Source: Promethearchaeota archaeon (GTDB taxonomy: Archaea > Asgardarchaeota > Lokiarchaeia > Sigyniarchaeales > SOKP01). Taken from it: DNA of 11,420 bases. Below are positions 1-6,695 of this stretch, one piece after another. A program made the position numbers and the translations under genes. The stretch covers positions 1 through 11,420 of the forward strand of contig JAUWHL010000252.1 in NCBI GenBank assembly GCA_030605895.1, read 5' to 3'. The notes under the pieces are model-generated. The model had not been told where the DNA came from. It did no database searches and saw only the letters and a list, made by a program, of their open reading frames with translations. The stretch's first letter is position 1. Every line of letters begins with the position of its first letter.

Positions 1-147
1 GACTAATATCCTTATAATTATATAAACTTTTAAACAAAAATCCTTAGGTTTCAGATAGAATTATCGGGATCGATCGTTATAATAATAGATTCTTAATAAA
101 ATCGTATATAAAACTTTATCGATATAAGTTGTCTAGTTAAGAGTAAA

Positions 148-282
148 TTAAAGGTTTAGATCATATATAAAATCTTTATGTATTATTACTAAAGCTACGG
201 GTATTATCCAGAAGAGAATTCCCCCTGCTGGTGCCGTCCATATAAGTATGAAAAATACAAATATAGGAGCAGTAGTAAGGGC
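148..282 (-). pseudogene. 3' stub of a putative membrane protein gene
   Basis: The minus strand reads open from about 282 down to a TAA at 148-150. It would encode about 44 residues that are strongly hydrophobic, with two stretches resembling membrane helices (APIFVFFILIW and GGILFWIIPVALVII), then a short polar tail HKDFIYDLNL. The frame has no ATG, GTG or TTG between its upstream stop (331-333) and the hydrophobic part. Upstream of 282 it becomes antisense to an acyl-CoA synthetase tail, so if it is a gene its 5' part is missing. The stretch 195-282 is visibly richer in G and C than its flanks. I do not recognise a family. AT-rich antisense frames often look hydrophobic by chance, so this is a moderate-to-weak call. 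Confidence 0.33.
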
Positions 283-375
283 GCTCCGTATGAAGTTCCG
301 AAGGCTATAGATATTGTGGATGAGTTACCTTTAACAACTGTTGGAAAAGTTGATAAGAAGGTTTTGAAAGAGTGA
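283..375 (+). pseudogene. Orphan C-terminal end of an acyl-CoA synthetase (AMP-binding family)
   Basis: Thirty codons plus TGA encode the extreme C-terminus of an AMP-forming acyl-CoA synthetase: APYEVPK, then DELPLT, then GKVDKKVLKE, which carries the family's catalytic lysine in GK. Aligned by eye with the last residues of the complete synthetase at 2432-4147, 20 of 30 positions are identical. Upstream of 283 the same frame stays open to a stop at 190-192 but shows no likeness to the family, and there is no start codon. The ATP-binding core, hinge and nearly the whole gene (about 540 residues) are absent. It is therefore the remnant of a paralogue, cut at about 282, and cannot be functional alone. 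A T-run terminator still follows it. Confidence 0.8.
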
Positions 376-407
376 GTAAAATTAATTTGTATTTTAATTA
401 AATTTAC

Positions 408-420
408 TTTTTTTTTTTTT
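408..420 (+). terminator. T-run terminator after the synthetase remnant
   Basis: An uninterrupted run of 13 T starts 32 nt after the stop of the synthetase remnant. Runs of T on the coding strand without a stem are the usual archaeal termination signal. It suggests that the remnant is the genuine 3' end of a once intact gene. The rest of the stretch up to 592 is AT-rich and shows no gene or RNA that I can support. Confidence 0.6.
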
Positions 421-580
421 ATTATTTATTTTCATTAATACAATGATATGTATTCTACAATAAATGTTTTTAGGAACTATAGTAATTAGGTTTGATGAAA
501 GATTGGACTATTGAAATTTAAAATAGAATTATATTTTACCAAACCCATAAATAGATATAATTCTAATTTAATTATGATTT

Positions 581-592
581 GAGGTTATAACC
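581..592 (+). promoter_or_regulatory. Ribosome binding site of the flavodoxin-like gene
   Basis: GAGGT at 581-585 lies 7 nt before the ATG at 593 and can pair with the 3' end of archaeal 16S rRNA. A TATA-like stretch (ATAAATAGATATAA, about 547-560) lies about 35-45 nt before the start, so a short leader containing this site is plausible. The same GGT plus 7-nt spacing recurs at 7354, 8185 and 8698. Confidence 0.6.
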
Positions 593-1054
593 ATGAAAAA
601 GATTTGGATAATTCATAACTCTAAGTATGGAAATTCTGAGAAGATTGCAAAACAATTTGCTGAGGGATTAAAAGAAAGCTATGATGTAAGTGTAGATAGT
701 ATTAAAAATATTAGCCCTGAAGATATTGTTAAAGATGAGCCTTATGGCTTGATCATTGCTGTTCGAATCGTCGCTTTCTCGTCAGATAAAGAGGTCCGGA
801 CGTTTATTAACAATTTAGATAAAGTTATAACTAAACCAATCTCGAAAGTTGCCTATTTTTCTACCCATGCATTGGGTTGGAAAAAATTCTTTATAAAAGG
901 AATGAAAAAGACTCTTGAGAAAATTGGATGTGTTGAAGAAATCTGTCCTGAATTTCTTGAAGTAAAAATGCAGAAACCCGAAGGACCAGCCGTAGAAGAG
1001 GCGGATGCGAAAATTGAAAAATTTATTTCTACAGTAAAGGAATTTATGAAATAA
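593..1054 (+). CDS. Flavodoxin-like FMN-binding protein
   Basis: A 153-residue protein with a flavodoxin fold. The first beta strand (MKKIWIIHNS) leads into the phosphate-binding loop at residues 8-15 (HNSKYGNS), where Ser/Tyr-Gly-Asn-Ser replace the classic T-x-T-G-x-T of bacterial flavodoxins; this variant is common in the flavodoxin-domain family that includes HemG-like proteins. Later strands (GLIIAV, KVAYFST) and a C-terminal helix complete the expected length of about 150 residues. There is no signal peptide or membrane segment, so it is cytosolic. The expected role is one- or two-electron transfer with FMN; the partner is unknown. The start is fixed by GAGGT 7 nt upstream. It converges on a ferredoxin-domain gene 43 bp away, so the two are not one operon, but both are redox proteins. 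HemG-like or quinone-reductase-like activity cannot be excluded. Confidence 0.82.
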   Translation: MKKIWIIHNSKYGNSEKIAKQFAEGLKESYDVSVDSIKNISPEDIVKDEPYGLIIAVRIVAFSSDKEVRTFINNLDKVITKPISKVAYFSTHALGWKKFFIKGMKKTLEKIGCVEEICPEFLEVKMQKPEGPAVEEADAKIEKFISTVKEFMK

Positions 1055-1099
1055 AAAAACTAATAATAGTTTTATGAGTTTCATAATTAAAATTTTTTT
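1053..1099. terminator. Bidirectional T-run terminators between convergent genes
   Basis: Between the two convergent genes lie an A7 run (1053-1059, a T-run on the minus strand, just after the minus-strand gene ends at 1098) and a T7 run (1093-1099, serving the plus-strand gene ending at 1054). A weak 5-bp hairpin, TATGA-gtt-TCATA (1073-1085), sits between them. Each run is well placed to end transcription of the gene reading into it. Confidence 0.45.
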
Positions 1100-2198
1100 A
1101 ATTCCTACTTTTTAAAATTTTCTCGTGTAAAATCTGAAAATCTTTTTCTGGCATTTTATTTTTTAAATCCTCTCTTAAAACAATTTTGATAGCATCATTA
1201 GGACACTTAGAAATACATACACCACATCCTATACACCAATTATTGTCAATTACAGCTATATCATTCTCTAAATTTACAGCGTCAGCTGGACAAATTTCAA
1301 TACAATTGCCACAGCCAACACATTTATCGTTTAAAGTTTCACGAATGAAATAAGTGGCAATTATTTCATCCCGAGGGATCAATCTTCGTCTAATTCGCCC
1401 TAAATTCCAACAAGAACACCCACAGCAATTACAATTCTGCTGTACATTATCAATTGCGTTATCCGTGAAATGAACCAATCCCGCTTCTGACGCTTTTCTA
1501 CTTATTTCTAAAGCTTCTTCAACACTTACCTCTCTGGCAAAACCATTATCAATTATGTAGCGTGCTAAATCATTAAACTTCATACATACCTCCATAGGAT
1601 GTTCACATTCTCTTCCTATTAGCTTCATAGACTGACGACATATACAATGTGCTACAGCCACTACTTTCGCTTTTTTTATAATTTCTTTCATTACTTGATA
1701 GGGAAGGATCGCTTGTGTGTCTAGTTCGATTGTTTCATCTACAGGGATAAACCTAAAAGGGATGGGTTCTGTACTATATGATTCCTTTGTTACTTCTGTA
1801 TTATAATACTTGAGTACTTGCTTTGCCATTTTTCTTGAGTGAGGTGAATCTTCTCCTTTCCAGAAAAAGACTTGAGGAAATCCAAACGCCGATTGCTGTA
1901 GAGCGTAATTTATTTCTCCTGTATTCTTGTCTCTATATGAAAATAATAACCCTCTATTAGTAAGGTTTTCGAGAATTTCTTTCAAACGTTCCATAGGTAT
2001 CTCAATAGATTTAGAAATTTGATTTATAGAAATCCCTTGAAAAGGAATTGTTCTTGAAGGTATAGCCAGAACAACCTTAACTTCCTCCTCAGTTAAATTT
2101 GATTTTAAAATTATGAGTAAATCTTCCCTTGGTGGACACATCATCCCCATAGAAGATAAATGCATCATTAATTGTTCGTAGATATCTTGTGTTGTCAT
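1098..2198 (-). CDS. Winged-helix / cysteine-rich / double [4Fe-4S] ferredoxin protein
   Basis: A 366-residue protein from the ATG at 2198. An in-frame TTG at 2216 would add 6 residues, but a TATA-like box 21-32 nt upstream of 2198 favours a leaderless mRNA starting at the ATG. Residues about 40-100 look like a winged helix (ISINQISKSIEIPMERLKEIL, then a wing with RDKNTGEINY). A central part has two cysteine clusters: C185-x-C187 with C198 and C205, and C256, C258, C259, C261, C263. The C-terminus is a bacterial-type 2x[4Fe-4S] ferredoxin: C293-x2-C296-x2-C299-x3-C303 and C322-x2-C325-x2-C328-x3-C332. Ferredoxin modules carry low-potential electrons; the extra cysteines could bind a further cluster. 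The winged helix may bind DNA, giving a redox-sensing regulator, or may be purely structural. It is divergent from the acyl-CoA synthetase. The exact function is not known to me. Confidence 0.8.
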   Translation of the reverse strand: MTTQDIYEQLMMHLSSMGMMCPPREDLLIILKSNLTEEEVKVVLAIPSRTIPFQGISINQISKSIEIPMERLKEILENLTNRGLLFSYRDKNTGEINYALQQSAFGFPQVFFWKGEDSPHSRKMAKQVLKYYNTEVTKESYSTEPIPFRFIPVDETIELDTQAILPYQVMKEIIKKAKVVAVAHCICRQSMKLIGRECEHPMEVCMKFNDLARYIIDNGFAREVSVEEALEISRKASEAGLVHFTDNAIDNVQQNCNCCGCSCWNLGRIRRRLIPRDEIIATYFIRETLNDKCVGCGNCIEICPADAVNLENDIAVIDNNWCIGCGVCISKCPNDAIKIVLREDLKNKMPEKDFQILHEKILKSRN

Positions 2199-2218
2199 AA
2201 TAAGTCTGTCATTCAAGT

Positions 2219-2230
2219 CTTTTATACATA
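2219..2230 (-). promoter_or_regulatory. TATA-like box of the ferredoxin-domain gene
   Basis: On the minus strand this reads TATGTATAAAAG, centred about 26 nt before the ATG at 2198. This is the distance at which archaeal TBP places the transcription start on the ATG itself, so a leaderless transcript is likely. It argues against the TTG at 2216, which would lie upstream of the transcription start. Confidence 0.5.
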
Positions 2231-2342
2231 AATTAATATCTATATTTTTGGTTTTCTATTTCTTCTACCGTTTTTCTATTGAGATAGAAAAAATAAATAA
2301 TTATAATAAACCTTTTTAATAAAAATTAGCTTATTTAATATC

Positions 2343-2362
2343 ACAATTCAAATTTGAATTGT
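2343..2362. promoter_or_regulatory. Perfect 20-bp palindrome, operator candidate
   Basis: ACAATTCAAATTTGAATTGT is identical to its own reverse complement over all 20 bases. It lies in the divergent promoter region between the ferredoxin-domain gene (-) and the acyl-CoA synthetase (+), about 45 nt upstream of the synthetase TATA-like box. A dimeric helix-turn-helix regulator is the natural reader of such a site. The regulator is unknown; the neighbouring winged-helix protein is one candidate. No second copy was found in the window. Confidence 0.5.
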
Positions 2363-2400
2363 ATTTAAAAGAATAAAATAATAAAAAAAAGTTGAAATTT

Positions 2401-2412
2401 TTAATTTAAATA
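2401..2412 (+). promoter_or_regulatory. TATA-like box of the acyl-CoA synthetase
   Basis: TTAATTTAAATA is centred about 24 nt before the ATG at 2432. No GGT-type ribosome binding site precedes this ATG, so a leaderless or nearly leaderless mRNA is expected. Confidence 0.45.
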
Positions 2413-2431
2413 ACAAGAGTATGAAAAAAAA

Positions 2432-4147
2432 ATGTCAAATCCATATAAAAGTCGCTTTTGGAAGGCTAAATGGGACTCACATCTTTCTGATCTTGACCCG
2501 AAAGAATTTGATACTACATTTCCTCAAGTAATAAGAGAAATATTCGATAAATATCCAGATAATATGGCTCTTGCTTATCAGGGACTAGAAATCAGCTTTG
2601 GAGAGTTAGATAAATATTCTAATCAATTTGCTAATATGTTGATTGAAAATGGGTTTAAAACAGGAGATGTAGTAGGAATTAATTTACCAAATACTCCAGA
2701 ATATGTATATTCAGTAATAGGTACACTTAAAGCTGGATGTATTGTTTCAGGTGTTAGCCCTTTAATGTCTGAGGTCCAAATGTATTATCAATTAGATGAT
2801 CTTGGAAAAGGAGGAAAAAATGTTGCTTTAGTCACTCTTGATGCTATTTTTCAACATAGGCTAACAAAAATTGCTGATAAATTACCACAGCTTAAAATTG
2901 TAGTGGCAACAAGCGTGATCGGTTCATTTTCTAAAGAGGATCAAGCTAAAATTAAAGCAGTTAGAGAAATCCCCTCTGGGGAAGTCACTCCATTGGAGGG
3001 AAAGACCGTTTATAATTTCCAAGATGATGTATTGACAAAATATTCTCCTGATTTACCTAAAGTTGATATATCTCCTGATGATATTGGCTGGATTCAATAT
3101 ACTGGGGGCACAACAGGTCCTCCTAAAGGTGCAATGTTGAGCCACAGAAATTGCGTTTCAAATATAAAAGGCTTAATTACTTGGCTTCAATGGGAAGAAG
3201 GAAAAGGTATACTTTTATCTGGATTCCCAATATTTCATGTTGCTGGTTTAACCGTATGTGAAGGAGCAATCGCTTATGGTATGGGGCAAATTTTAATTGC
3301 TAATCCACGGGATGCATTACATATTTGTAATGAAATGAAAAAATACAATCCAACAGTTCTGGTGAATGTACCCTCACTTTATCAAATTTTGTTAAATTTT
3401 CGTAAATTTAAAAGGTTAGATCACTCTAATTTAAAATATTGTATTTCCGCAGCTGCTCCATTTCCGAAAGAATCCCAAGAAGCTTTAGAAAGCGTAGTAG
3501 GTGAAGGTAAACTATTAGAACTTTATGGAATGACCGAACTCTCTCCTGTGGCAACGATGAATCCATCCTTAGGTACAAAAAAACTTGGTACTGTAGGATT
3601 GCCATTCTTAAATGTAGATTTAAAGATCGTCGATCCTGAAACCAATGAGATAGTACCATTAGGGGAACCCGGAGAAATCTGTGTAAACGGTCCATTAGTT
3701 ATGCAAGGATATTATAATAAACCAGAGGAAACAGCTAAAGCTATAGATAAAGATGGTTATATGCATACTGGCGATGTTGGCATAATGGATGAAGATGGTT
3801 ATATTCGAATTGTCGATCGCACCAAGGATATGATTATCGTTGGAGGTTATAAAGTTTTTTCGGCAAAGGTTGAAGATAGTTTGGTAAAACATCCCGCAAT
3901 TGGGATGGTTGCATTAATCGGAATCCCAAACCCAGATAGACCTGGATCTGAAATCGTTAAAGCGTTTATTCAAATTAACCCAGATTTTGAATTTGATGGA
4001 AATAAGGAAACACTAAAGGAAGATATATTAAAGTTTTCTAAAGAGAATTTAGCGCCCTATGAAGTTCCCAAATTAATTGAATTTTCAGAAGAGCTCCCGC
4101 TCACGGTGATTGGAAAAATTGATAAAAAAGTTTTAAGATCTGACTAA
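2432..4147 (+). CDS. AMP-forming acyl-CoA synthetase (fatty acid--CoA ligase family)
   Basis: A complete 571-residue member of the ANL adenylate-forming superfamily. It activates a carboxylic acid with ATP to an acyl-AMP and transfers it to CoA. Visible motifs in order: the phosphate-binding loop YTGGTTGPPKG (residues 223-233), LYGMTE (364-369), HTGD (445-448) with the ATP-ribose-binding aspartate, the hinge region DRTKDMIIVGGYKVF (from 462), and the catalytic lysine K562 in IGKIDKK near the C-terminus. Length fits medium- or long-chain fatty acyl-CoA synthetases, though the substrate cannot be read from sequence. It is cytosolic, with no signal or membrane segment. It is transcribed alone, divergent from a ferredoxin-domain gene, with a palindrome upstream. 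A remnant of a close paralogue lies at 283-375. A crotonase-fold gene 1.4 kb downstream fits a beta-oxidation-like context. Confidence 0.93.
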   Translation: MSNPYKSRFWKAKWDSHLSDLDPKEFDTTFPQVIREIFDKYPDNMALAYQGLEISFGELDKYSNQFANMLIENGFKTGDVVGINLPNTPEYVYSVIGTLKAGCIVSGVSPLMSEVQMYYQLDDLGKGGKNVALVTLDAIFQHRLTKIADKLPQLKIVVATSVIGSFSKEDQAKIKAVREIPSGEVTPLEGKTVYNFQDDVLTKYSPDLPKVDISPDDIGWIQYTGGTTGPPKGAMLSHRNCVSNIKGLITWLQWEEGKGILLSGFPIFHVAGLTVCEGAIAYGMGQILIANPRDALHICNEMKKYNPTVLVNVPSLYQILLNFRKFKRLDHSNLKYCISAAAPFPKESQEALESVVGEGKLLELYGMTELSPVATMNPSLGTKKLGTVGLPFLNVDLKIVDPETNEIVPLGEPGEICVNGPLVMQGYYNKPEETAKAIDKDGYMHTGDVGIMDEDGYIRIVDRTKDMIIVGGYKVFSAKVEDSLVKHPAIGMVALIGIPNPDRPGSEIVKAFIQINPDFEFDGNKETLKEDILKFSKENLAPYEVPKLIEFSEELPLTVIGKIDKKVLRSD

Positions 4148-4162
4148 TACTTTAATTAATTA

Positions 4163-4188
4163 TTTTTTTCTTATTTTGCTGTTTTTTT
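4163..4188 (+). terminator. Double T-run terminator after the acyl-CoA synthetase
   Basis: Two runs of 7 T (4163-4169 and 4182-4188) follow the synthetase stop by 16 and 35 nt, the typical stemless archaeal pattern. The facing minus-strand gene ends at 4220 and has no comparable A-run here, so no clear terminator is seen for it. Confidence 0.5.
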
Positions 4189-4219
4189 GTTATTTAACTT
4201 TTAATGCATATTTGCTTAT

Positions 4220-4678
4220 TTAACTTAATTTGATAACTTCTATATTAGAACCTTTTAATAAATCTGCTTTTACGATATTTTCCATATTATAACCTTCTTT
4301 ATAGATTAATCGCTTAATTTTTGCGTTGATAATTAGTTTTAAACAGCTCATACAAGGAAAGGTAGTAGTATAGAGAGAAGTATTCCCTTCTATTGCCGTT
4401 CCATGGAGTGCTGCTTGAATTATACAGTTAATTTCAGCATGAACACCCCTACATAGTTCTGGTTTGTCACCAGGTTTAAGATATTTTCGAACACATATAT
4501 CTGGCGTACAATGAGGTAATCCCGACGGAGCACCATTATAAGCTGTTGATAAAATATGATTATCTTTAACAAGTACAGCTCCAACATTCCTTTTGATACA
4601 GGTTGATCTCATAGAGACTACTTCAGCTATCTTCATAAAATAGTTATCTTTTGAAATTCTTTGATTAGATTTATTCAT
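4220..4678 (-). CDS. dCMP deaminase-like zinc deaminase (ComEB/CDA family)
   Basis: A 152-residue protein of the cytidine/deoxycytidylate deaminase superfamily. Zinc ligands and catalytic residue are all present: H80-A-E82 (E82 is the proton shuttle) and P-C109-M-S-C112. YNGAP at residues 47-51 is the nucleotide-binding segment typical of dCMP deaminases, and additional Cys/His residues (H56, C57, C62, C76) lie where this subfamily often has a second, structural zinc site. The expected reaction is hydrolytic deamination of dCMP to dUMP, feeding dTMP synthesis. Length matches the family. On its strand GTGGT lies 8 nt before the ATG, supporting the start. It follows the SIR2 gene by 37 bp on the same strand, so the two are probably co-transcribed. 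dCTP or CMP specificity cannot be excluded. Confidence 0.88.
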   Translation of the reverse strand: MNKSNQRISKDNYFMKIAEVVSMRSTCIKRNVGAVLVKDNHILSTAYNGAPSGLPHCTPDICVRKYLKPGDKPELCRGVHAEINCIIQAALHGTAIEGNTSLYTTTFPCMSCLKLIINAKIKRLIYKEGYNMENIVKADLLKGSNIEVIKLS

Positions 4679-4715
4679 TCCTTATAACCACTCTAAAAAT
4701 TTTTCTAAAATAATC

Positions 4716-5498
4716 TTATTTCTCATTTTTATTAATTTTTTCTTCAACATTAGATACTACTTTTGGAAGTACATCTCCTATTTTCTCATGAATAACAACT
4801 TCAGCTAAGTTATCCATATCAGTCTCCTGAATATTTATTATTGCTAATTTTGCACCAATGGATAATACTTTTTGAGGATAGAACGCAACAGGATAAACCA
4901 CAAGTGAAGATCCAAGAACTAATAGTAAATTACATTCAGCAATCATAGCATCTGCTGCTTCGAGTGTTTCAGATTCGAGGGGCTCTCCAAAAAAAATGAC
5001 ATTAGGTTTTAATATTCCAGAACATTTCTCACAGGAAGGCGTGAAATTTCCTTTCAAAACTTGGTTTACCATAAAAGTTATTTGATAAACTTGCCCACAT
5101 GTCATACACTTTGATTCATTAGCGGTTCCATGGAGCTCAATAATATTTTTTGTTTTTGCTTTAAGGTGTAATCCATCAATATTTTGAGTGAGAACACCTT
5201 TTAACTTGCCAAGTCTTTGAAGTTTAGTCAAGGCTTTATGACCTTTATTTGGCCGTGCTTTAAAAATCGCCTTTCCTGTTTCTAACATAAATTCTAAATT
5301 TTTAGCTGGATTTCCCACATACGAATGAATCGATGCAAATTCATATGGATCCACTTTTTCCCACAATCCTGTTCCTGGTGATCGAAAATCGGCAATTCCA
5401 CTCTCTGTACTCATACCAGCTCCGGTAAGTGCTACAACATTTTTTGATTCGATGATTAAATTTGCTAGAATTTCGATTTTTTCTTCAAATGATTTCAT
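4716..5498 (-). CDS. SIR2-family NAD-dependent protein deacylase (sirtuin)
   Basis: A 260-residue single-domain sirtuin, the usual length for archaeal and bacterial forms. It removes acyl groups from lysine using NAD+, giving nicotinamide and O-acyl-ADP-ribose. Visible motifs: GAGMSTESGIADFR (26-39), TQNIDGLH (104-111), the catalytic H123 in ELHG, zinc ligands C131-x2-C134 and C156-x2-C159, NVIFFGE (166-172), and the NAD-site GSSL (196-199). Helix and catalytic residues are intact, so it should be active. Targets in archaea include chromatin proteins, but none can be named here. It appears to be the first gene of a two-gene unit with the deaminase. No GGT-type site precedes the ATG; TATA-like sequence (about 5510-5530) lies upstream, so the message may be leaderless. 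Confidence 0.93.
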   Translation of the reverse strand: MKSFEEKIEILANLIIESKNVVALTGAGMSTESGIADFRSPGTGLWEKVDPYEFASIHSYVGNPAKNLEFMLETGKAIFKARPNKGHKALTKLQRLGKLKGVLTQNIDGLHLKAKTKNIIELHGTANESKCMTCGQVYQITFMVNQVLKGNFTPSCEKCSGILKPNVIFFGEPLESETLEAADAMIAECNLLLVLGSSLVVYPVAFYPQKVLSIGAKLAIINIQETDMDNLAEVVIHEKIGDVLPKVVSNVEEKINKNEK

Positions 5499-5550
5499 TT
5501 ATTTATATCTCTAATTTTATCTGATAAAAAGTTATTATGATTATATTGTC

Positions 5551-5560
5551 TTATAAAATA
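5551..5560 (+). promoter_or_regulatory. TATA-like box of the crotonase-fold gene
   Basis: TTATAAAATA, centred about 34 nt before the ATG at 5590. Transcription would begin near 5580, which leaves the in-frame TTG at 5566 outside the message and supports the ATG as the start. Confidence 0.4.
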
Positions 5561-5589
5561 TTTTATTGTTTTATGATTTTATTGTATTA

Positions 5590-6411
5590 ATGCTTGTAGA
5601 AGAATTTAAACAAATTAAATATGAAAAAGAAGAAAATGGAATTTTAACGGTTACCCTAAACTGGCCTGTTAAGAAAAACGCTCTTTCACCATTAGGGCTT
5701 TTAGAGCTATACTATGCCGTAGATCATGCTGAAATGGATAAACAAATCAAAGTTATGATATTAACGGGATGTGAGGAGGCAGGAGCTTTTTCTTCAGGAG
5801 GTTATTTTTCAAATGAAATGTTGAAAGATATACCTGAAAAGTATAGAGCAGAGATTAATTTAAGAGATATGGCATCAAAGAAGTTGTGCCTTAAGTTTTG
5901 GGATTTTTCAAAACCGGTAATATCTGTGATTAATGGTTTTGCTGTGGGGGGGGGATTTACACTTCCTGTAATTTGCTCAGATTTAGTTTATATGGCTGAA
6001 GATGCATGGTGGGCATTATTTTTCGTAAAAAGAGCTGTGATGCCTGACTTTGCAACTACAGTTCTTTTACCTTTCATGATAGGCATGAATAAAGCAAAAG
6101 AATTGTTTTATTTTGGCGATCGGATGACGGCACAAGAAGCAGAAAGACTAGGGCTCGTTACTAAAGTATTACCTAAAGATAAATTAATGCCTTATGCAAG
6201 AAAGCAAGCCTTAAGACTTATTCCACCTAAGGGTCCATCACTTTCAATTAAACTAATGAAGAAAACAATTCATACTTATTTTAGGGATATTATAGAAACT
6301 CAATTAGATTTAGAAAATAGGATGTGGACCAAGGCGATTCAAAGTAAGGATTTTGGAGAATCTTTAAAAGCCTTAAAGGAAAAAAGAGAACCCTCTTTTA
6401 TTGGAAAGTAG
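5590..6411 (+). CDS. Crotonase-fold protein (enoyl-CoA hydratase/isomerase family)
   Basis: A 273-residue crotonase from the ATG at 5590. An in-frame TTG at 5566 adds 8 residues but lies too close to the TATA-like box. It shows the family landmarks: GAFSSGG (65-71, first half of the CoA-thioester oxyanion hole), INGFAVGGGF (114-123, second half), the segment around MPDFATT (151-157), and RMTAQEAERLGLV (178-190) followed by the C-terminal helices. Both glutamates used by enoyl-CoA hydratases are missing: the first (after GGGC in hydratases) is T124, the second is F145. An aspartate, D153, sits where some crotonases place a catalytic Asp. Hence it is unlikely to be a normal hydratase; an isomerase or another acyl-CoA activity is possible. 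It is divergent from the SIR2 gene. Confidence 0.85.
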   Translation: MLVEEFKQIKYEKEENGILTVTLNWPVKKNALSPLGLLELYYAVDHAEMDKQIKVMILTGCEEAGAFSSGGYFSNEMLKDIPEKYRAEINLRDMASKKLCLKFWDFSKPVISVINGFAVGGGFTLPVICSDLVYMAEDAWWALFFVKRAVMPDFATTVLLPFMIGMNKAKELFYFGDRMTAQEAERLGLVTKVLPKDKLMPYARKQALRLIPPKGPSLSIKLMKKTIHTYFRDIIETQLDLENRMWTKAIQSKDFGESLKALKEKREPSFIGK

Positions 6412-6695
6412 GGTCAAATTTCTGAAAAAATTAACGGCCAATGATTTTTGATTTGGGATTAATTTTACAAAAATTTTGATTTCTTGATCTAGTTGCTTAT
6501 TTGTATATTGTCTCTAAAAAGTGAATTAAAAAAAAAAAATTAATAACGATTATTTTTATTTATTGAATATTATATATTATTATTAATAATACTCAAATAT
6601 GCAACTTTCATTATTTAAAAAAGATATTTTAAAGATTAAAATAATGGACGTTAACAAGTATTGAGTTAATTTTGTTAACCAGAATGGTGAATTGA
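6412..6695. other. AT-rich intergenic stretch before the GTPase
   Basis: About 280 bp with no tRNA-like or other recognisable RNA. It holds an A-rich run (about 6528-6539), a 14-bp AT-only palindrome TATTATTAATAATA (6578-6591), and a TATA-like box at 6611-6620. A six-codon reading frame, ATG at 6644 to TGA at 6662 (MDVNKY), lies in the probable leader of the GTPase. A second ATG at 6684 is in the GTPase frame but is stopped by TGA at 6693. Confidence 0.5.
6611..6620 (+). promoter_or_regulatory. TATA-like box of the small GTPase gene
   Basis: TTATTTAAAA is centred about 28 nt before an ATG at 6644, so transcription should start near 6640-6645. This places about 40 nt of message before the ATG at 6684 and about 50 nt before the GTPase frame becomes open. 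Confidence 0.4.

Noticed and set aside
61..130. Cluster of GATC/CGATCG and TATCGATA short palindromes
   Set aside because: Individual 6-8 bp palindromes without regular spacing or repeat structure; no origin-like or array-like organisation.
485..530. Possible box C/D small RNA (a TTGATGA motif near 493)
   Set aside because: The C box has a wrong first base and no D box CTGA or paired stem lies at a suitable distance.
815..1084. Minus-strand reading frame of 89 codons opposite the flavodoxin-like gene
   Set aside because: It is antisense to a clear gene, Phe/Leu/Lys-rich as expected of an AT-rich shadow, and has no recognisable motif.
3426..3892. Two minus-strand reading frames inside the acyl-CoA synthetase
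   Set aside because: They lie antisense to strongly conserved synthetase motifs and show no family features of their own.
6578..6591. 14-bp palindrome TATTATTAATAATA upstream of the GTPase
   Set aside because: Composed only of A and T in an extremely AT-rich spacer, so chance symmetry is likely; kept only as a note in the intergenic entry.
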